A DNA stretch of 9,995 nucleotides. Origin: Alphaproteobacteria bacterium (lineage in GTDB: Bacteria; Pseudomonadota; Alphaproteobacteria; CAAHEQ01; UBA3637). Every line of letters starts with the position of its first letter. Positions within the stretch are counted from its first letter, which is position 1. Under the pieces are notes generated by a model that searched no databases, was not told the origin of the DNA, and saw nothing but the letters and a program-made list of their open reading frames with translations. The stretch covers positions 1 through 9,995 of the forward strand of contig CAAHEQ010000026.1 in assembly GCA_900772625.1 (NCBI GenBank), given 5' to 3'. Position numbers and translations under genes: made by a program. Below are positions 6,296 through 9,995 of this stretch, one piece after another.

Positions 6296-6343
6296 GTCGC
6301 TCGGTTTCGGGCGGCTGAAGAGAGAGCTTTGAAAAAAGCTCTC
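6296..6343 (+). other. Two tandem hairpins between rpsK and rpoA
   Basis: Hairpin 1 pairs GTCGCTCG (6296-6303) with CGGGCGGC (6308-6315) around GTTT: eight pairs, two of them wobble. Hairpin 2 pairs GAGAGCTTT (6322-6330) with AAAGCTCTC (6335-6343) around a GAAA tetraloop: nine perfect pairs. The second is followed by GTTCCTGAAAA, not a T-run, so neither looks like an intrinsic terminator. They could be RNase processing or stability elements or a protein-binding leader that adjusts rpoA relative to rpsM-rpsK. Confidence 0.65.
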
Positions 6344-6368
6344 GTTCCTGAAAAAATAGGAGCTTATT

Positions 6369-7382
6369 GTGATACAAAAAAATTGGCAAGAATTGATTAA
6401 ACCATCAACATTATCCGTTGAACATACAATTCCAGGTTTCAAATCGACTATTGTGGTCGAACCTTTGGAACGCGGTTTTGGTACGACTTTGGGTAATGCG
6501 TTGCGTCGTATCTTGCTGTCATCCTTGCGCGGTGGCGCGGTGACAAGCATTAAAATCGATGGCGTGTTGCACGAATTTTCAACAATCCCAGGCGTCCGTG
6601 AAGATGTGACTGATATTGTCTTGAACATCAAGATGCTGGCTTTGAAAGTTGAAGAAGAGGGTAATCGCCGTATGACATTGGAAGCGACTGGTCCAGCTGT
6701 GGTGACCGCCGCTCAAATCCAAACAGATTCCAGTGTTCAAATTATGAATCCTGATTTAGTCATCTGCACATTGGACGCAGGTGCGAAAATCAAAATCGAG
6801 ATGAACGTGACGACTGGAAAAGGTTATGTTCCTGCATCTCAAAACCGTCCAGCAGATTGCCCAATTGGCTTGTTGCCTATTGACAGCATTTTCTCGCCAG
6901 TCAAGACGGTTGTTTACAAAGTCGTGAATGCGCGTGTCGGTCAACAAACTGACTATGACAAGCTGTACTTGACGGTCGAAACAAATGGTGTCGTGACTCC
7001 AGAAGATGCAGTTGCTTTGTCGGCTCGTATCTTGCAAGATCAATTAAAGACATTCATTAACTTTGAAGATCCTCAAGAAGCGCAGGAAGAAGAGCAAAAA
7101 GTCGTTTTGCCGTTCCCAGCAGCGTTGCTCAAGAAAGTGGACGAATTGGAATTGTCCGTCCGTTCCGCAAATTGCTTGAAGAACGACAACATCGTTTACA
7201 TTGGCGATTTGGTCCAAAGAACAGAATCCGACATGTTGCGGACTCCAAACTTTGGTCGCAAGTCCTTAAACGAAATCAAGGAAGTCTTGGACACAATGGG
7301 CTTACATTTGGGTATGTCTGTTGAAGGTTGGCCTCCTGAAAATATTGACTCGTTGGCTAAAAGCTTAGAAGAGCCGTTCTAG
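6369..7382 (+). CDS. rpoA: DNA-directed RNA polymerase subunit alpha
   Basis: The 337-residue product starts at GTG 6369 behind AGGAG (6358-6362) and begins MIQKNWQELIKPSTLSVEHT. The N-terminal domain (to about residue 230) includes ERGFGTTLGNALRRILLSSL, the dimerisation and beta-contact region that scaffolds RNA polymerase assembly. A short acidic linker (DPQEAQEEEQK, about 234-244) leads to the C-terminal domain with ELSVRSANCLKNDNI; Arg265 falls at the same number as the E. coli residue that contacts UP-element DNA. The helix-hairpin-helix stretch TPNFGRKSLNEIKEVLDTMG is intact. An intact alpha C-terminal domain fits with the AT-rich DNA ahead of the rpsM promoter. Confidence 0.98.
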   Translation: MIQKNWQELIKPSTLSVEHTIPGFKSTIVVEPLERGFGTTLGNALRRILLSSLRGGAVTSIKIDGVLHEFSTIPGVREDVTDIVLNIKMLALKVEEEGNRRMTLEATGPAVVTAAQIQTDSSVQIMNPDLVICTLDAGAKIKIEMNVTTGKGYVPASQNRPADCPIGLLPIDSIFSPVKTVVYKVVNARVGQQTDYDKLYLTVETNGVVTPEDAVALSARILQDQLKTFINFEDPQEAQEEEQKVVLPFPAALLKKVDELELSVRSANCLKNDNIVYIGDLVQRTESDMLRTPNFGRKSLNEIKEVLDTMGLHLGMSVEGWPPENIDSLAKSLEEPF

Positions 7383-7395
7383 TCAATCAAATTTA

Positions 7396-7410
7396 GCCCG
7401 ATTGTCGGGC
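7396..7410 (+). other. Small GC hairpin just after rpoA
   Basis: GCCCGA (7396-7401) and TCGGGC (7405-7410) form a perfect six-pair stem with a TTG loop, 13 bases after the rpoA stop. The following GTCTTTC is only weakly T-rich, so at most it is a leaky terminator. It may reduce read-through or protect the 3' end of the upstream mRNA. Confidence 0.5.
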
Positions 7411-7453
7411 GTCTTTCAAGCGCATCTTAGGTGGTTTGAAAGTTCACTCTATC

Positions 7454-7471
7454 GGTTTTGTGCGCAAAACC
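7454..7471 (+). other. Hairpin in the rplQ leader, with a competing pairing
   Basis: GGTTTTG (7454-7460) pairs perfectly with CAAAACC (7465-7471) around TGCG. The right arm overlaps ACCTAA (7469-7474), which is also complementary to TTAGGT (7427-7432), so the two structures exclude each other. The ribosome binding site of rplQ begins about 14 bases later. This could be a two-state leader or a coincidence. Confidence 0.5.
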
Positions 7472-7498
7472 TAACGCAAGAAAAGAAAGGATATAAAA

Positions 7499-7990
7499 AT
7501 GCGTCACGGAGTAGCAAAAAGAAAATTGAATAAATCTATCTCTCATAAAAGAGCGATGTTCGCCAATATGGCTGTTTCGTTAATCAAACACGAACAAATC
7601 AAAACAACTTTGCCAAAAGCAAAAGAATTGCGTCCTATCATTGAAAAAATGATTACCGCAGCTCGCAGCAAAGACTTGCACGCACGCCGTCAAGCATTGG
7701 CTTTCTTGCGCGATGAAGCAATGACTGAAAAGTTGTTGTCCGTTTTGGTTGACAGATATGCGACTCGCAATGGCGGTTATACACGTGTTTTGAAAGCGGG
7801 TTTCCGTTATGGCGATATGGCTCCTATGGCAATTATCGAATTCGTAGACAGAGACGTTGCTGCAAAAGGCAAAGACTCTGGCGTGGTAGAAGTGGCTGAA
7901 GAAGCTGCTGCTCCAGCGGAAGAAGAAAAAGCCAAAAAAGCACCTGCTAAAAAAGCAGCAGCCAAAAAGGCAGAAAAGAAAGCTGATTAA
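7499..7990 (+). CDS. rplQ: 50S ribosomal protein L17 with Ala/Lys-rich tail
   Basis: Residues 1 to about 120 are canonical L17: MRHGVAKRKLNKSISHKRAM, then TTLPKAKELRPIIEKMITAA, then YTRVLKAGFRYGDMAPMAII. L17 lies near the polypeptide exit tunnel of the large subunit. The total of 163 residues exceeds the common 120-140 because of a low-complexity tail: an acidic/alanine part (EVAEEAAAPAEEEK) followed by lysine/alanine repeats (KKAPAKKAAAKKAEKKAD). Such tails occur on ribosomal proteins of other Alphaproteobacteria; the function is unknown to me. GAAAGGA at 7485-7491 fixes the ATG. It is the last gene of the alpha operon and is followed by a terminator. Confidence 0.97.
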   Translation: MRHGVAKRKLNKSISHKRAMFANMAVSLIKHEQIKTTLPKAKELRPIIEKMITAARSKDLHARRQALAFLRDEAMTEKLLSVLVDRYATRNGGYTRVLKAGFRYGDMAPMAIIEFVDRDVAAKGKDSGVVEVAEEAAAPAEEEKAKKAPAKKAAAKKAEKKAD

Positions 7991-8007
7991 TTTATCGACT
8001 ATCGCGG

Positions 8008-8048
8008 CAAAGCGGGACACTCTTCGCGGTGTGTTCCGCTTTGTTTTG
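8008..8048 (+). terminator. Intrinsic terminator of the alpha operon
   Basis: CAAAGCGGGACAC (8008-8020) pairs with GTGTTCCGCTTTG (8031-8043): 13 pairs including one G-U wobble, loop of 10 bases, followed by TTTT at 8044-8047. It lies 17 bases after the rplQ stop and should end the rpsM-rplQ transcript. Confidence 0.8.
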
Positions 8049-8087
8049 CGAATCAAGTCTATGGTTTATTGAAAAATAAAATCTATT

Positions 8088-8111
8088 AAAATAATAATAT
8101 AGTATTATTTT
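8088..8111. repeat. AT-only inverted repeat upstream of the ankyrin-like gene
   Basis: AAAATAATA (8088-8096) is the exact reverse complement of TATTATTTT (8103-8111), with six bases between. A second register, AATAATA (8093-8099) with TATTATT (8103-8109), also works. It lies in a long AT-rich run that could be an operator, an upstream promoter element, or simple low-complexity sequence. Confidence 0.4.
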
Positions 8112-8135
8112 ATCAACTTTTAAACGATTTTATTC

Positions 8136-8164
8136 TTGACAAATGCTTGTGTCAGGATTACTTA
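8136..8164 (+). promoter_or_regulatory. Possible promoter of the ankyrin-like gene
   Basis: A perfect TTGACA (8136-8141) preceded by C lies about 70 bases ahead of the chosen start. The best -10 at 17 bases spacing is the weak TACTTA (8159-8164). An alternative is TTGAAA (8069-8074) with TAATAA (8092-8097), 17 bases apart. The gene follows a terminator, so it needs a promoter here, but which one is uncertain. Confidence 0.4.
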
Positions 8165-8211
8165 TTGTGCATCTTAAAAATGATAATCGAAAGGAAAATA
8201 AAGAGGTGACA

Positions 8212-8730
8212 ATGCAACAAAATATGTGTGCGGTTTCTGATGTGGAACAAGAAATACGATGGAATTCGGACAAACTTCCGTTAAGACGCTGTGAAAAACG
8301 GCATTTAAACAACGGGATGTTCGCGTGCATCAGAGCTGGCAGCCTAAAACATATTCAACATTTTGTTAAATGTGGCGCCGATGTATTGGCTTTATCCAAA
8401 AGTGGCAACAATATTATGCAAGAGTTTATGACCAGTTTGAAATTGCCAAAAGACGCGTGGAATGACGCGACTTTTAGACCCGAAGAATACTTGAATAAAA
8501 AACAAATGTTGACGTATAATTATTTGTCTTCCTGCTATGAATTTGCGCGTTTATTAAAGCAAAGAGAAATTGTTGGCGCGCTTGCGTGCTATATCTTGCC
8601 GCCAGTTTATCCTAAAGCGAATCTGGTTGCCGAGGTTAAGCAAGTTTCTCAAAATGTCGTGCATCTTTTGGGGCATTCGTCCAAGGCACTTTCAGGCGTT
8701 TGGCGCGGTTTTTCAAGAGCAGGGCGTTAG
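8212..8730 (+). CDS. Small protein with one ankyrin-like repeat
   Basis: From ATG 8212 the product is 172 residues. AAGAGG at 8201-8206 supports this start; the upstream in-frame ATG at 8143 lies right behind a TTGACA box and has no ribosome binding site. Residues 34 to about 69 (GMFACIRAGSLKHIQHFVKC, then GADVLALSKSGNNIM) resemble one ankyrin repeat: the A-x-x-x-G-x-L helix, the second helix, and the GAD-V loop. The C-terminal part (70-172) is unrecognised; it contains an apolar stretch VGALACYILPPVYP (121-134) and a basic end. There is no signal peptide. Ankyrin proteins mediate protein-protein contacts and are common in host-associated Alphaproteobacteria, where some are secreted effectors. 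Partner and role here are unknown, and a single repeat is unlikely to fold alone without capping helices. Confidence 0.75.
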   Translation: MQQNMCAVSDVEQEIRWNSDKLPLRRCEKRHLNNGMFACIRAGSLKHIQHFVKCGADVLALSKSGNNIMQEFMTSLKLPKDAWNDATFRPEEYLNKKQMLTYNYLSSCYEFARLLKQREIVGALACYILPPVYPKANLVAEVKQVSQNVVHLLGHSSKALSGVWRGFSRAGR

Positions 8731-8743
8731 TTTTTAAAGCTTT

Positions 8744-8765
8744 AAAAAAAGTACTTGCTTTTTTG
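8744..8765 (+). terminator. Weak possible terminator after the ankyrin-like gene
   Basis: An A7-G arm can pair with a C-T6 arm around TACTTG, ending in a T-run at 8759-8764. Only one G-C pair is present. A palindrome, TTTTTAAAGCTTTAAAAA (8731-8748), overlaps its left side directly after the stop codon. Together they may end transcription, but each is weak. Confidence 0.3.
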
Positions 8766-8775
8766 AAAAAAACAG

Positions 8776-8805
8776 TTTACACTCGATTCAATTGAATGGT
8801 TAAAA
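8776..8805 (+). promoter_or_regulatory. Tentative greA promoter
   Basis: TTTACA (8776-8781) and TTAAAA (8800-8805) are 18 bases apart. The -35 is a one-mismatch match and the -10 is poor. If used, transcription would start near 8812, at the left arm of the hairpin in the leader. Evidence is weak. Confidence 0.3.
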
Positions 8806-8838
8806 AAAGACAGCTTCTTTGCAAGCTGGGCTTTTTTT
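8802..8838 (+). terminator. Terminator-like hairpin in front of greA
   Basis: CAGCTT (8811-8816) pairs with AAGCTG (8823-8828) around CTTTGC. A7 (8802-8808) and T7 (8832-8838) flank the stem, which gives it terminator shape on both strands. The T-run ends 30 bases before the greA start and 18 before its ribosome binding site. It either ends the ankyrin-gene transcript or acts as an attenuator inside the greA leader. Confidence 0.7.
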
Positions 8839-8868
8839 ATTACACTTTTTTAAACAAGGAGAATTAAA

Positions 8869-9348
8869 ATGGCTGATGAAAGAGTACCTATGACCAGAGT
8901 TGGTTATGACAGATTACAAGAGGAGTTAAAACACTTGAAGTATGTTGACAGACACAACATCATTGCGGCGATTGAAGAAGCTCGTTCTCACGGCGACTTG
9001 TCCGAAAATGCTGAATATCATGCGGCGCGTGAAAAGCAAAGCTTTATCGAAGGCCGTATTCAAGATTTGGAAGCCGCTTTGTCGCGTGCTCAAATCATTG
9101 ATGTTGCGACTTTGTCGGGCGATAAGGTGTTGTTTGGCGCAACTGTTGAAGTCAATGATTGCGATGAAGATAAAAAGCAAACATATCAGATTGTTGGCCA
9201 ATATGAAGCGAATTTAGAAAAAGGGTTGATTTCGATGCTCTCGCCGCTTGCCAAGGCGTTGATTGGTCGCTGTGTTGGCGACTTTGTTGAATTTAATACG
9301 CCAAAGGGGTTGAAGACATACGAAATTTTAAGTGTAAAATTCATTTAA
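8869..9348 (+). CDS. greA: Transcription elongation factor GreA
   Basis: The 159-residue product is full-length GreA. The N-terminal coiled coil (about 1-78) carries the tip SHGDLSENAEYHAAREKQ, with Asp43 and Glu46 matching the acidic pair that holds the catalytic Mg2+ in the RNA polymerase secondary channel. The C-terminal domain contains the FKBP-like core with ISMLSPLAKALIGRCVGD followed by FVEFNTPKGLKTYEIL. GreA stimulates cleavage of backtracked RNA and so rescues stalled polymerase. AAGGAG at 8856-8861 fixes the start. The gene is flanked by a terminator-like hairpin upstream and a terminator downstream, so it appears to be a single-gene unit. Confidence 0.97.
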   Translation: MADERVPMTRVGYDRLQEELKHLKYVDRHNIIAAIEEARSHGDLSENAEYHAAREKQSFIEGRIQDLEAALSRAQIIDVATLSGDKVLFGATVEVNDCDEDKKQTYQIVGQYEANLEKGLISMLSPLAKALIGRCVGDFVEFNTPKGLKTYEILSVKFI

Positions 9349-9351
9349 AAG

Positions 9352-9387
9352 AAAAAGACGAAGGATTGACTCTTTCGTCTTTTTTTT
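9352..9387 (+). terminator. Terminator of greA, usable in both directions
   Basis: AAAAAGACGAAGGA (9352-9365) pairs with TCTTTCGTCTTTTT (9371-9384) around TTGAC, with one G-U pair, and ends in T8 (9380-9387). Read on the minus strand, the stem is followed by CTTTTTCTTTT, so it can also end the cysteine-repeat gene that converges on greA. Confidence 0.88.
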
Positions 9388-9399
9388 GTTGTTTTCCGC

Positions 9400-9420
9400 G
9401 CGCCTACAGGCGCTTTTTTT
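9400..9420 (+). terminator. Second GC-rich terminator after greA
   Basis: GCGCC (9400-9404) pairs with GGCGC (9409-9413) around TACA; T7 follows at 9414-9420. On the minus strand the stem is followed by GCGGAAAAC, so it works only for plus-strand transcripts. It stands 13 bases after the T-run of the first terminator and would catch read-through before the convergent gene. Confidence 0.75.
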
Positions 9421-9444
9421 CATTCAGCACGTTGCAACAATGTT

Positions 9445-9995
9445 TCAATTTTGCACGCAGTTATCAAAGGTTGATCCAGCCGCACAGCATTTGGAAGCGC
9501 CTTGAGAGTTGACAACCACAATCATATCGGCAGGGCAGCAGCCTTGCGATAAACCGTTGTAGCTGATAACGCCAGCGGCGTTAAACACTTTTTCGCCAGG
9601 GTTGCAGCAAAATGTATTGTCCCAAGAAGAGCCAAAGTCAGAGACGGCTACCGAGACTCTGCCCTCCGTGCAACAGCCTGCTTTTTGATATTGAGAGTCA
9701 TTATAAGCGGCGGTTTGTCCGACTTGGCAACAATACTCTTCCGAGCGGTTTTTGGCTTTTGTATATTGAGGTGCATCGGGCTGGCAACATTTTGAAAATG
9801 TCGAGCCTTCTGTACAGCACTTGCTTGCACCACCAGATTGTACGATTACGTTCATATCGGCAGGACAGCACCCTTGCGGTAAACCGTTATAGCTGATAAC
9901 GCCAGCGGCGTTAAATACTTTTTCGCCAGGGTTGCAGCAAAATGTATTGTCCCAAGAAGAGCCAAAGTCAGAGACGGCTACCGAGACTCTGCCCT
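9445..9995 (-). CDS. Cysteine-doublet tandem-repeat protein, C-terminal part (partial)
   Basis: The minus-strand frame is open from the right edge of the window to TGA at 9445-9447. The gene therefore starts outside, and 182 complete codons are visible; the internal Met at 9855 is within a repeat and is not the start. I do not recognise the family. The protein is built from 110-residue units: FCCNPGEKVF, GCCPADM, ASKCC, GSTFxxC recur exactly 110 residues apart. Cys-Cys doublets begin at visible residues 19, 42, 59, 69, 88, 107, 129, 152 and 169, and a lone Cys stands at 179 where the pattern predicts a tenth. Most doublets are followed by two residues and then Gly or Asp. There are 19 Cys in 182 residues. 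Such density suggests disulfide bonding in the periplasm or outside the cell, or metal binding; no signal peptide is visible because the N-terminus is missing. Confidence 0.85.
   Translation of the reverse strand, partial: GRVSVAVSDFGSSWDNTFCCNPGEKVFNAAGVISYNGLPQGCCPADMNVIVQSGGASKCCTEGSTFSKCCQPDAPQYTKAKNRSEEYCCQVGQTAAYNDSQYQKAGCCTEGRVSVAVSDFGSSWDNTFCCNPGEKVFNAAGVISYNGLSQGCCPADMIVVVNSQGASKCCAAGSTFDNCVQN
9524..9995 (-). repeat. 330-bp tandem repeat within the cysteine-rich gene
   Basis: Positions 9521-9665 and 9851-9995 align without gaps at an offset of exactly 330 bases, with 6 differences in 145. The last 79 bases (9587-9665 and 9917-9995) are identical. Left of 9521 the similarity drops at the DNA level but persists in the protein (GASKCC..GSTF in both). 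Further copies probably lie beyond the right edge. Confidence 0.9.

Noticed and set aside
8143..8211. ATG 8143 as the start of the ankyrin-like protein
   Set aside because: It begins two bases after a TTGACA box and lacks a ribosome binding site, while ATG 8212 has AAGAGG at good distance.
9612..9896. A 94-codon plus-strand frame at the right end
   Set aside because: It is antisense to the repeat protein, whose repeating cysteine pattern shows that the minus frame is the coding one.
1..9995. CRISPR array, tRNA or rRNA genes, insertion sequences
   Set aside because: No short regularly spaced repeats, no cloverleaf-like or rRNA sequence and no transposase were seen in the intergenic regions; the only tandem repeat is the coding 330-bp unit.

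Overview
The window is an alphaproteobacterial chromosome segment holding the end of the S10/spc cluster and the whole alpha operon, followed by a short accessory stretch. The lineage call rests on RpoA and the ribosomal proteins (for example the N-terminus MIQKNWQELIKP of RpoA) and on the order secY-adk-rpsM-rpsK-rpoA-rplQ, which is usual in Alphaproteobacteria. Base composition is moderately AT-rich and TTG is the favoured leucine codon in the ribosomal genes. A small ankyrin-like protein and a cysteine-rich repeat protein hint at a host-associated or intracellular lineage. That last point is inference, and no genus can be named from this sequence.

Positions 1-2860 hold the tail of rplE, then rpsN, rpsH, rplF, rplR, rpsE and rplO, tightly packed with 4-13 bases between genes and Shine-Dalgarno sites that often overlap the preceding stop. 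rpmD (L30), normally found between rpsE and rplO, is absent. A 12-bp hairpin without a U-tract separates rplO from secY. secY and adk (2937-4930) overlap by four bases (ATGA). A 568-base break (4931-5498) follows; it holds a doubtful orphan ORF and then a consensus sigma-70-type promoter that drives the alpha operon: rpsM (TTG start), rpsK, rpoA (GTG start) and rplQ, ending at a good terminator near 8008-8048. Stable hairpins that do not look like terminators also precede rpoA and rplQ. Hairpins therefore sit at the borders of the genes whose products (SecY, RNA polymerase alpha) are needed at other levels than ribosomal proteins.

Positions 8049-9995 are less ordinary. A 172-residue protein with one ankyrin-like repeat (8212-8730) is followed by greA (8869-9348), whose leader contains an intrinsic-terminator-like hairpin just ahead of its ribosome binding site. 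A terminator usable in both directions and a second terminator close the greA unit. The minus strand then carries the C-terminal part of a protein built from 110-residue tandem repeats packed with Cys-Cys doublets (19 Cys in 182 visible residues). The DNA of its two visible repeat copies is nearly identical over part of the unit. This protein is the least familiar item in the window and runs off its right edge.
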